A DNA stretch of 44,640 nucleotides from Saprospiraceae bacterium (GTDB taxonomy: Bacteria; Bacteroidota; Bacteroidia; Chitinophagales; Saprospiraceae), in NCBI GenBank assembly GCA_020630435.1, contig JAHDBJ010000022.1, positions 1-44,640 on the forward strand, given 5' to 3'. Of this stretch, positions 7,941 through 14,656 are shown piece after piece; the first letter of the stretch is position 1; every line of letters starts with the position of its first letter. The notes under the pieces are model-generated. The model was not told the DNA's origin. It ran no database searches and worked only from the letters and a program-made list of their open reading frames with translations. The position numbers and the translations under genes were made by a program.

Positions 7941-8615
7941 TTACACAAAGAAAGTATTTTGACCAATATTTTTTAATTGTTCTATTGCTTTCGTAGGATT
8001 TTTTGATTTAAAAACGCTACTCCCTGCCACTAATATATCGGCGCCTGCTTCTAAGATTTTTTCAGCATTTTGAAGCCCTACCCCACCATCAATTTCAATC
8101 AAAGTAGCTGTATTATGAATCTCGATTAACTGTTTGAGTTGTTTGATTTTTGGGATGGTCTGATAAATAAATTTCTGGCCTCCAAAACCAGGATTAACCG
8201 ACATGAGGCAAACCAGATCAATTTCTTCTAAGATTGGTTCTAAGACCTCTGCTCTAGTATGCGGATTTAGGGCTACGCCTGCTTTAGCTCCTGTCGCTTT
8301 AATTTGCTGTAGTACCCGATGCAAGTGACGACAAGCCTCAAAATGCACCGTAATAATATCTGCTCCTGCTGCTCGAAATTGTTCTATATATCGTTCTGGC
8401 TCTACAATCATCAGGTGTACATCCAAGGGTTTAGTCGCTATTTTTTTCATTTGGCTGATAATGTTCATTCCAAAAGAAATGTTTGGCACAAAACGACCAT
8501 CCATCACATCAACATGAAACATATCGGCTTGGCTGTCGTTGACCATTTTAAAGTCTGATGCTAAGTTTGTAAAATCTGCTGCTAAGACAGAAGGCGCGAC
8601 TTGATGCTTTTTCAT
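7941..8615 (-). CDS. rpe: Ribulose-phosphate 3-epimerase
   Basis: A 224-residue TIM-barrel enzyme interconverting ribulose 5-phosphate and xylulose 5-phosphate in the pentose phosphate pathway. Diagnostic motifs are APSVLAADF (N-terminal strand), HVDVMDGRFVPNISFG (metal-binding His and catalytic Asp), LMIVEP, VNPGFGGQKF (phosphate loop) and EIDGGV (second catalytic Asp). Length is normal. The start is fixed by APSVLAADF only a few residues in, and it coincides with the end of leader repeat copy 3. This ties a housekeeping gene to the same leader as the tetR operon. Confidence 0.97.
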   Translation of the reverse strand: MKKHQVAPSVLAADFTNLASDFKMVNDSQADMFHVDVMDGRFVPNISFGMNIISQMKKIATKPLDVHLMIVEPERYIEQFRAAGADIITVHFEACRHLHRVLQQIKATGAKAGVALNPHTRAEVLEPILEEIDLVCLMSVNPGFGGQKFIYQTIPKIKQLKQLIEIHNTATLIEIDGGVGLQNAEKILEAGADILVAGSSVFKSKNPTKAIEQLKNIGQNTFFV

Positions 8616-8715
8616 CTGTTTATTTTTATTTCACATTAAGGTCAGATGGAACTTTCCATGATGAAATAATCATTTCCTTGTGTGTTTAAAGATTATTTAA
8701 TCATGGACGTTTCAT
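8613..8715 (-). repeat. Leader repeat copy 3, ends at the rpe start codon
   Basis: In rpe orientation it starts ATGAAACGTCC and ends AAATAAAAATAAACAG-ATG, as the other copies do. The stem arms are ATGATTAAATAATC and GATTATTTCATCAT. It is closest to copy 1: it shares TTAATGTGAAATAAAAATAA and lacks only two bases there. The hairpin, the loop CACACAAGGAAAT and the MKRP-stop frame are all retained. Confidence 0.85.
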
Positions 8716-8823
8716 TATTTCTATTCTATTAAGAGCTTATCTAATATTAAAACATTGTAAAAGTACATTCAAATCTTTTAACCTAAAAACAATGCCCTTA
8801 AATACTCCATAATTTTTATGATT

Positions 8824-8861
8824 TAATAGAAAACCAACCCCTATCTCCAGCGTTTGTTATT
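8824..8861. repeat. 38-bp dispersed repeat, copy A
   Basis: TAATAGAAAACCAACCCC followed by TATCTCCAGCGTTTGTTATT, identical to 9891-9928. It lies 33 bp past the stop of the minus-strand gene at 8895. Its centre (minus strand GGAGATAGGGG) resembles the loop of the terminator-like hairpins at 12993, 14657 and 15702, but the arms here pair poorly. Confidence 0.8.
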
Positions 8862-8894
8862 TTGTCAGCGGAAATTAAGAAATCACAATATATA

Positions 8895-9125
8895 TTAGTC
8901 TGGTTTTGGAATTTCGTTTATATATTTAAAAATATTTTTCAACCTTTCTAAATCGAATCCAGAATTAATAATTAAAATACATAATAATATAAATACTAAT
9001 AAAATAATTAATTCAAGTAATGAATATCGAACAGCCTCTAATTCAATAATTTTGAACATAGAAATACGGATTTTCTTTTCAGAATCCTGATTTGTATTAT
9101 TTTTGTATATTTTATTTTCTTCCAT
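8895..9125 (-). CDS. Small membrane protein, function unknown
   Basis: A 76-residue product with a charged N-terminus (about 1-32) and one transmembrane helix (LLELIILLVFILLCILII, about 36-53), followed by a basic amphipathic tail with FKYINEIPKPD. There is no signal peptide or recognised family. It is isolated: the rpe leader repeat is downstream and the structured-RNA candidate is about 95 bp upstream. Composition is very AT-rich like the surrounding region, so it could be a chance ORF, but the clean TM pattern argues for a real gene. Confidence 0.45.
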   Translation of the reverse strand: MEENKIYKNNTNQDSEKKIRISMFKIIELEAVRYSLLELIILLVFILLCILIINSGFDLERLKNIFKYINEIPKPD

Positions 9126-9219
9126 AAAAAAAATCTAAATTGTACTCGGATCTCAAGAAAAAAAGAATTAATTTACTTGACATTCTCCTAAATAAATTGT
9201 AACTTGTAATTGTTTGATA

Positions 9220-9343
9220 TGAACAATATCGACATGACCCTTACAGGGCAAGAAACCGAAGGTTTTCATTCGATATTGTTCAGTTCTACATAAAAAAGAG
9301 GCACAAAATCAGCTGATCTTGTGCCTCTTTTTTATGTAGAACT
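9220..9343 (+). ncRNA. Candidate structured RNA: three-way junction plus long terminator hairpin
   Basis: P1 is a perfect 13-bp helix (TGAACAATATCGA 9220-9232 with 9270-9282). It encloses two small hairpins: CCCT-TAC-AGGG (9238-9248) and AAACC-GAA-GGTTT (9253-9265). Directly after P1 comes a 25-bp perfect stem (9282-9306 with 9319-9343) whose loop contains the palindrome ATCAGCTGAT and whose arm carries a TTTTTT run after GTGCCTC. A promoter-like TTGAC at 9178 and TAACTTG at 9200 precede it. No ORF of note lies inside. Strand is uncertain because the structure is nearly symmetric. Confidence 0.5.
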
Positions 9344-9380
9344 ATTTAAGAATGCAGTTACCTAATTATCAGTCAGTAGT

Positions 9381-9407
9381 TTTTAAAAAAATGGCATTTT
9401 TTTAAAA
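9381..9407. repeat. 27-nt near-loopless palindrome
   Basis: Arms TTTTAAAAAAATG and CATTTTTTTAAAA flank a single central G. It directly abuts the MITE-like hairpin at 9408. It could be a bidirectional T-rich terminator or part of the element's insertion target. Confidence 0.6.
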
Positions 9408-9570
9408 GAAGCTGTTTAAAAATAGAATGCTCCATTATTTATAAGTCATTGTATCTCAATATTTCAGCTAATTCTTTTCACCATAGCTAAGGCTACGAAA
9501 AAAGAATGGAACTTCATCTTGATATACAAGCACTTATAACTAAAATAATCCTTCATTATTAAACAACTTC
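9408..9570. mobile_element. MITE-like imperfect long hairpin element
   Basis: The ends are inverted repeats: GAAGCTGTTTAAAAAT (9408-9423) and, reversed from 9570, GAAGTTGTTTAATAAT (14 of 16). Inner arms also pair, TTATAAGT-CA-TTGTAT against TTATAAGT-GC-TTGTAT, so the whole 163 bp folds on itself around ATAGCTAAGGCTACG. It has no coding capacity. The right 33 bp recur at 11657-11689 with one difference. This fits a non-autonomous transposon relic; a target-site duplication is not evident. Confidence 0.5.
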
Positions 9571-9890
9571 AAAATTAAAAACCCATAAGTGAACCTAAGC
9601 CTAGATAAAAAGACAAGGAAAATATAAAACAGGACTTAATAACTAGATAATCATATTTTTAGACACTCCTTAAGAGAAGACTAGATAGAGCTTAATTTAG
9701 TCGAAAATCTAAATCAATAGACAAATTGAAACCAAATTTAGATTGAATTGTATTTATCAATTCGATCAATTTTTTGTTAAATTTTCAAACCAGAATTGAG
9801 AGAAAATTATTTACTATATATCAAATGAATTATTATTTCAAAAACAAAATTGAAAAAACTTCCGCTAAAATTATGCAGAACTTCAATTTC

Positions 9891-9928
9891 TAATAGAAAA
9901 CCAACCCCTATCTCCAGCGTTTGTTATT
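9891..9928. repeat. 38-bp dispersed repeat, copy B
   Basis: Identical to 8824-8861. It lies in a gap without genes, 159 bp before the YCII gene. The flanks of the two copies do not match beyond the 38 bp. Nothing else was recognised between 9571 and 10086. Confidence 0.8.
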
Positions 9929-10086
9929 CTATAACCTTGTACGTGTATTCAAATTAAGATGCGATTTTACTTTTAATACCAGCGTAAAACAAGGGTCCCA
10001 AAAAATAATTCCACAAAAATGTCCAAAATCAATAACCTCAATTGTCTTTAGGATAAATATTATTAACAACTTAAAAATTTAAAGAA

Positions 10087-10440
10087 ATGAAACAGTTTTT
10101 ATTATTATTACATGAAGACATTGAGAAAATGGAAAACTTATCGGTAAAAGAAATGCAAGAATTGGTAAATGCTCATATGACTTGGGCTGAAAAACTAGCC
10201 AAATCAGGACATTTTATTTCGGGAGATGGGCTGCAAGAAAAAGGATACCTGATTTCAGGTAAAAATGCGGTTGTTAAAGATGGACCATATATCGAATCCA
10301 AAGAAATAGTAGGAGGTTACTATCTATTACAAGCCGAAACTCTTGAAACTATTATTGAACTAGCCAAAGATTGTCCTTGTCATCTTTGGGGTGGAACAAC
10401 AGAAGTAAGGCAAATTATGGAGATGGAAAATTATGAATAA
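10087..10440 (+). CDS. YCII-related (DGPF) domain protein
   Basis: A 117-residue YCII/DGPF-fold protein. The hallmark DGPY motif is in VVKDGPYIESKEIVGGYYLL, preceded by the HMTWAEKLAKSGHFISGDGL helix-strand unit. DGPF proteins are the known genomic partners of ECF42-type sigma factors, and here the gene overlaps such a sigma factor by 8 bp. The biochemical role is unknown; the small ferredoxin-like fold with conserved His/Asp suggests binding of a small ligand or catalysis. Confidence 0.88.
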   Translation: MKQFLLLLHEDIEKMENLSVKEMQELVNAHMTWAEKLAKSGHFISGDGLQEKGYLISGKNAVVKDGPYIESKEIVGGYYLLQAETLETIIELAKDCPCHLWGGTTEVRQIMEMENYE

Positions 10441-11644
10441 GCCAATTACTCAAACCAACTACCGAGTTTTATATGGTAAACTTTTTTCTACTCTAATTCG
10501 TCAGTTTGGTGTTCAACATTTTTCTGAAATTGAAGATGCTATCCAAAATAGCTTTCTAAAAGCTGTTAAGAACTGGAAGCCTGATAATACACCTAAAAAG
10601 AAAGAAAATTGGCTTTACATAACAGCGAAGAACGAGTTGTTGAATCAACTAAAACGAAAGCATAAGACAATCGGTTCGGAATCATATATTATTTCAAATG
10701 ATTCCGAACCAACAACAACAGATTTAAGGCTGGAAACCATATTGCTTGTTGCTTCCTCAAGATCAATTTCAAAACAAGCCAAAATAGTTTTTATCTTAAA
10801 AAATATTTTTGGACTAAACGTTCGAGAGATTGCAGAAAACACATTAATAGGAAAAGAAGCCATTTACAAAATAGTCAAAAGATCTAAAAGCTCGCTTCAG
10901 AAAGAGTATAGAAACCAACAGATAGCAGAAATAATAAAAAACATAGGAGAAGAGGAAATTCATACGGTTGAAGAAATTTTATATGCTGTATTTAATTCGG
11001 GTTTTGATTCTTTTAATGAAAAACATAAATCAATAATAAACAAAGACTTATGCTTAGAATCGTTTGCTCTTACCAAAAAGTTGCTTAACGATTATAATAA
11101 ACAATCCACAACAAGCAATCTATTGTCTCTTTTCTGCTTCCATATTGCTAGAATAGAAGCAAAAGTAAATGATGAGAAATTGATTTCCTTTTTCAAGCAA
11201 AACAGAAATAAATGGAATACGAAAATGATAAATCTTGGGTTTCATTACTTGAAAAAACCCGATATAATCCATAAGTTTTATATTGAAGCCTTGATTGTAA
11301 GCAAGTATATCTCTACAAGTTCATATAAACTCGATTTTTGGATCGATATCGTTAAACTTTATGAAATTCTGTTGCAGCTTTCGCCTTCCCCAATCATAGA
11401 AATCAATTATTGTTTTTGTTTACATAAAGCACAAAGGGAACAAGAAGCCATCGAATTATTAGAAAAACTAGAACATAAGCTGACTTCAGAACACGTTTAT
11501 TTATCGCTTGTAAAAGCATCTTTTTTAAGTAAAACAAACCCCAAAGAATCGGAAAGAATAACCGCTAGCATCATTACTAAAATGAACCAAGATATACGGA
11601 AAAACTACCTAATGGAAACCAAAATTTATAATTTAAACTTTTGA
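10433..11644 (+). CDS. ECF sigma factor, ECF42-like, with C-terminal helical-repeat extension
   Basis: A 403-residue sigma-70 family factor. The sigma-2 region is at about 10-80 (IEDAIQNSFLKAVKNW, then WLYITAKNELLNQLKR). The sigma-4 region is at about 115-160 (AKIVFILKNIFGLNVREIAENTLIGKEAIYKIVKRS). A long C-terminal extension at about 170-403 contains TPR-like helices (INYCFCLHKAQREQEAIELL). ECF42 factors have this extension in place of an anti-sigma factor and sit beside DGPF genes, as here. The extension probably controls activity; target promoters are unknown. A palindromic terminator follows 34 bp after the stop. Confidence 0.88.
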   Translation: MNKPITQTNYRVLYGKLFSTLIRQFGVQHFSEIEDAIQNSFLKAVKNWKPDNTPKKKENWLYITAKNELLNQLKRKHKTIGSESYIISNDSEPTTTDLRLETILLVASSRSISKQAKIVFILKNIFGLNVREIAENTLIGKEAIYKIVKRSKSSLQKEYRNQQIAEIIKNIGEEEIHTVEEILYAVFNSGFDSFNEKHKSIINKDLCLESFALTKKLLNDYNKQSTTSNLLSLFCFHIARIEAKVNDEKLISFFKQNRNKWNTKMINLGFHYLKKPDIIHKFYIEALIVSKYISTSSYKLDFWIDIVKLYEILLQLSPSPIIEINYCFCLHKAQREQEAIELLEKLEHKLTSEHVYLSLVKASFLSKTNPKESERITASIITKMNQDIRKNYLMETKIYNLNF

Positions 11645-11656
11645 CTGACACCTTCT

Positions 11657-11689
11657 AACTAAAAGAATCCTTCATTATTAAACAACTTC
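11657..11689. repeat. Second copy of the MITE-like element's right end
   Basis: AACTAAAAGAATCC followed by TTCATTATTAAACAACTTC; it differs from 9538-9570 at one base. Here it runs into the left arm of the terminator at 11679, so the two structures share AAACAACTTC. Confidence 0.75.
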
Positions 11690-11732
11690 TGAAATTAATT
11701 AGGTAAACCTACTTAATTTCAGAAGTTGTTTA
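11679..11732. terminator. Bidirectional terminator between convergent genes
   Basis: A 20-bp perfect stem (TAAACAACTTCTGAAATTAA, 11679-11698, with 11713-11732) surrounds an inner hairpin TAGGT-AA-ACCTA. The right arm covers the stop codon of the minus-strand lipoprotein (11730-11732). It serves the sigma-factor gene on the plus strand and the lipoprotein gene on the minus strand. Confidence 0.65.
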
Positions 11733-12167
11733 GTTTGGATGGCTTTGATCAACAGGGTTATCATTCAATTTTGATACTAAATCATATATTTTATCTCCTG
11801 CAAAATATTTTTTATTTCCTCTTATTACTTCACCAAACATATTGACAAATATAATTTCATTAAGCTGTTGATTTTTAATTAATTTAATGGCAATTCTATA
11901 ATCTTCTTGCATTGTAATATGCTTATTCATGACTGGGCAATCATCTATTTTCAACATAATTTCTGAGATGATTTTTGGCTTAGTAATCGTATATTTATAT
12001 TTAGATTGATTCAATATATCCTCTTGACTTGTGTTCGTTGTTGATAATTCATAACGATCATTATATAAAATTTCGATCGTATCAATGTTATATGCTTTCT
12101 TTTTATTTTCACACTGAAAATTTATTATTATGCATAAATACAAAAAGAAATATTTTTTTATACACAT
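11730..12167 (-). CDS. Hypothetical lipoprotein, possible orphan immunity protein
   Basis: A 145-residue protein with a lipoprotein signal: MCIKKYFFLYLCIIINFQC, with Cys19 as the probable lipidation site. The mature part has alternating strands and short helices with no recognised family. Size, lipobox and location at the edge of the toxin island resemble the three lipoproteins paired with toxin modules (13356, 14862, 15766), so an orphan immunity role is possible, but no toxin fragment adjoins it. It is divergent from the DUF1353 gene. Confidence 0.5.
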   Translation of the reverse strand: MCIKKYFFLYLCIIINFQCENKKKAYNIDTIEILYNDRYELSTTNTSQEDILNQSKYKYTITKPKIISEIMLKIDDCPVMNKHITMQEDYRIAIKLIKNQQLNEIIFVNMFGEVIRGNKKYFAGDKIYDLVSKLNDNPVDQSHPN

Positions 12168-12263
12168 CTATTATGTTTTCTAGAAAAGGTTGAAAAAATT
12201 GTTTAAAAAAGTTAATGCTAATAACCCCAACATTAAGCGTTAATTTTTTATTAAAATCTATAA

Positions 12264-12295
12264 AATACAAATATATTGTTTTGGATATTTGTATT
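12264..12295. promoter_or_regulatory. Inverted repeat in the divergent intergenic region
   Basis: AATACAAATAT (12264-12274) and ATATTTGTATT (12285-12295) form an 11-bp perfect inverted repeat with a 10-bp spacer, between the divergent lipoprotein (start 12167) and DUF1353 (start 12354) genes. It may be an operator or a chance AT-rich repeat. Confidence 0.35.
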
Positions 12296-12353
12296 ATTTT
12301 ATCTAGGTTTGAATATATACATTAATTTTTAATAACAAGAATTCTAAAAAACC

Positions 12354-12956
12354 ATGAGTAAAGTACCAACTGATTTTACATTTAATTTTTTACCAGAACA
12401 AATATCAAAAGAAAAGATTAATGATACAATGTGGAAAATTACGAAACCGATTGATTGCAACATTGTATTGAATGAAAACGAACATCTAAAATATACTATT
12501 TTAGCGGGTTTTGAAACGAACTTTCGGACGGGACCTACTTGGCTTGAATCAATTGCTCCTAAAATCGGAGAACCTCCTATGGCAATGTCTTGGATGATTC
12601 ACGATGCGAATTATGAAGGTTATCTCAATAGTAGAAAAGTAGCCGATCAACTATTATATTATATGCTACGATATGCTCAACATCCTCCTTTAAAATGTAG
12701 ATTAATTTATATCGGATTACAGTTATTTGGTCAATTCAATTATAGTGATGAAAAATCGAATCCCTTTATTGTATACAATTCTACAATTGATCCCCGAACA
12801 AGGGGGTTAGAAAGTTATAAAGAAAATATCTTTGATAAAGAGCTAAAGTTTGATATAAATACCATGGAGAATACCAAAGCAGAATTTGATAAGCTAAAAC
12901 AAGACTACGAAGACCAGTCTTTTGAAGCTTATTTTGAAGAAGGGGGAATATTGTAA
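12354..12956 (+). CDS. DUF1353 domain-containing protein
   Basis: A 200-residue protein matching DUF1353: LAGFETNFRTGPTWLESI, then SWMIHDANYEG (conserved HD), SRKVADQLLYYMLRYA, and a C-terminal RLIYIGLQLFGQF corresponding to the family's AVRLFG segment. DUF1353 proteins occur in phages and mobile regions. They carry a conserved HD pair, but no activity is established as far as I know. It is the only plus-strand gene beside the toxin-module array, and its stop is 37 bp from the first linker repeat. It may be accessory cargo of the island. Confidence 0.7.
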   Translation: MSKVPTDFTFNFLPEQISKEKINDTMWKITKPIDCNIVLNENEHLKYTILAGFETNFRTGPTWLESIAPKIGEPPMAMSWMIHDANYEGYLNSRKVADQLLYYMLRYAQHPPLKCRLIYIGLQLFGQFNYSDEKSNPFIVYNSTIDPRTRGLESYKENIFDKELKFDINTMENTKAEFDKLKQDYEDQSFEAYFEEGGIL

Positions 12957-12992
12957 TAAAAAATATTACAAAGATTCGTTTTAATGGAACTA

Positions 12993-13308
12993 AAGCAAAA
13001 ACCAAACCCTATCTCTAGAGCTTGGCTTTTGTGTGTCTTCTATTGCTGTATATATTTTATCCTTGTATAACTTTGCGAGCGTAAATTCAGTCAAGGTCAC
13101 AGACCTTGACCATCACACATTTTTTTTAGTTTTTATTCTTGAACACTTCCTCCATCAGGGGCTTGGTTTTTGCTTTATCTTTTGTTACTGTATCGTATCT
13201 TGTCCTTGTGTGACCTTTGTAAGCGTAGGTTTAGAAAAAGTTGCAAACTTTTTCCATCCTGCTCTTTTTATTTTTTATTGGCTAGTCTTGAACTCTTTGA
13301 CCATCATG
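12993..13308 (-). repeat. Two consecutive toxin-island linker units
   Basis: Read on the minus strand from 13308. Unit 2: HDGQRVQD-stop frame (13308-13282), A-rich linker, GATG, 21-nt hairpin GAAAAAGTT-TGC-AACTTTTTC (13234-13254), then TAAACCTACGCTTACAAAGG. Unit 1: PDGGSVQE-stop frame (13159-13133), linker, hairpin GTCAAGGTC-TGT-GACCTTGAC (13090-13110), then a diverged tail. It ends in a terminator-like stem GCCAAGC/GTTTGG with loop TCTAGAGATAGG (12993-13031). No convincing gene lies in 12957-13355; the 108-codon plus-strand frame here is built from the repeats. Confidence 0.75.
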
Positions 13309-13355
13309 GTAGTGGATCGCAGCCGTAGTCCTGACGAATACCGCTCTTCCCGCAT

Positions 13356-13931
13356 CTAATATGGAGCGATATAAGCTAACTTCATTAATTCTTTATATAA
13401 TGGATAAGAATCTTCCATTAGATTATCTTTATCTGCAACATTAATATCATAACCTAATGATTTATAATAGTAAGTTGTTTTGTTAGATTTTTTCATATAA
13501 AATACTCCATCAATGCCCCCCTCAACTAAGCAGTCTCTTTCATAAAATTTTAAAGGTAATTTTTTACTCAATTCTATTATCTTTCTAACTTTTTTATTAT
13601 TAATTGAATAAGAATCATTCTTCCTTATGCCTTCTTTTTCAAGTAAATTAATAATGAAAAATTTCTGATCATCAAATAGAGCTAATATTATATAAGCATT
13701 ACCTTTTTTTAAACCAGAATCTTTAGAGTAATATATTAATTCTGTGTAATCCCCTTTAAATTTGCTGTACACCTCTTTAGCTTTATCCAATAATTTGTTT
13801 TGTTGTTCAAGTTCTACTTCCTTGACATCAACCTTTGTATAGAAGCATTCTCTATATTTTGATTTTTGTACATGACAAGCAGAAATAAAAAAACATAAAA
13901 AAATAAAATATACTAATTTTAAAATATGCAT
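13356..13931 (-). CDS. Lipoprotein, probable immunity protein for the M91 module
   Basis: A 191-residue protein with a clear lipoprotein signal (KLVYFIFLCFFISAC, lipobox at Cys19). The mature protein is charged and mixed alpha/beta, without a family I recognise. It starts 31 bp after the metallopeptidase toxin fragment on the same strand, the usual toxin-then-immunity order. Outer-membrane or periplasmic anchoring suggests that the toxin is met in the periplasm. A linker repeat unit follows about 50 bp after the stop. Confidence 0.65.
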   Translation of the reverse strand: MHILKLVYFIFLCFFISACHVQKSKYRECFYTKVDVKEVELEQQNKLLDKAKEVYSKFKGDYTELIYYSKDSGLKKGNAYIILALFDDQKFFIINLLEKEGIRKNDSYSINNKKVRKIIELSKKLPLKFYERDCLVEGGIDGVFYMKKSNKTTYYYKSLGYDINVADKDNLMEDSYPLYKELMKLAYIAPY

Positions 13932-13962
13932 ATTATAAAGTAATTAATTTTAATAATAAATT

Positions 13963-14622
13963 TTATTCTGGTACAATTACTCTTTCATCATATTTCTTTC
14001 TTTCAGGTAATCCATTCGCTTTTCTAACTTCATTTTCAAATAATACTGCTCGGTATTCTGAAGTTTTAGGACCCCTACCATTTTTATCCCCAGGATCATC
14101 GCCAATAGGATCCATTGTATTCGGGTTAAGTATGCCTTCTGAAAAATCTTCGCTATGCTTTAATTCATGCCCTAATGTTGAGGTAGGAGTACCATCTGCA
14201 GGTCGTTCTAATTCTGGATTCATATCAATATAAAGATTTGAACTTGTTCCTTCTCCTGTTCCGACCATTTTTCCACTAGATCTTTCTGTTGCTAATCCTT
14301 CCTGTAAACCTGCTCTTTTAGCTGAAGCGGTTTCTTTTCCACTCAAATCTGCAGCTTTTGTTCCTGCAGTATTTAAAGCCCCTTTACTAATCTTTTTACT
14401 TTGTCCTTTTGTTACCTTAATTATCCGAACAATAAATTTATTCCCTTTGCTATTTCTATCTCTTTTTAGATTATTTACCAAGGTTTTTCCTGCTGATGAT
14501 TTACTAATATTTCTTAATGCTTTTTTTACTTGACTTCTAAATTTAAATTGATACCATTTTCCAATCTTTATTCTCTTACCATCAGGTTTAGAAAAAGTTG
14601 CAAACTTTTTCCATCCTGCGCT
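13963..14622 (-). pseudogene. Orphan M91-type zinc metallopeptidase toxin module (no start codon)
   Basis: The frame is open from a TAA at 14623 to the stop at 13963 (219 codons). The only start candidates are TTG at 14481 or late internal ATGs. The C-terminus has HELKHSED (HExxH zinc site) and SEYRAVLFENEVRKANGLPERKKY, the pattern of Peptidase_M91 (NleD-like) domains found as polymorphic toxin tips. Upstream it reads GWKKFATFSKPDG, that is, a linker-repeat hairpin fused to a PDG junction like the one before the RHS toxin tip. It therefore looks like a displaced C-terminal cassette that would need joining to an RHS core to be exported. Confidence 0.7.
14591..14622 (-). repeat. Partial linker unit fused to the M91 module
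   Basis: The hairpin at 14591-14611 has the same stem as 13234-13254 (GAAAAAGTT-TGC-AACTTTTTC) and the same 5' flank GCAGGATG. After TAAACC the sequence departs from the unit and continues TGATGG, entering the toxin frame. The break suggests recombination at or next to the hairpin. Confidence 0.7.
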
Positions 14623-14656
14623 TTATTCCAAACAAATAATCTTATATTTTTAAACA

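Noticed and set aside
9220-9282. Hammerhead ribozyme reading of the three-way junction
   Set aside because: The geometry is similar and GAAAC occurs, but the essential CUGANGA core is absent (only CAUGA is present).
9220-9343. Retron msr-msd
   Set aside because: A structured segment plus a long hairpin suggests it, but there is no reverse transcriptase within the window and no a1/a2 repeat pair flanking the structure.
13033-13359. 108-codon plus-strand ORF
   Set aside because: It is made entirely of the linker repeats, whose meaningful frames and hairpin context are on the minus strand; no leader or homologous pattern was seen.
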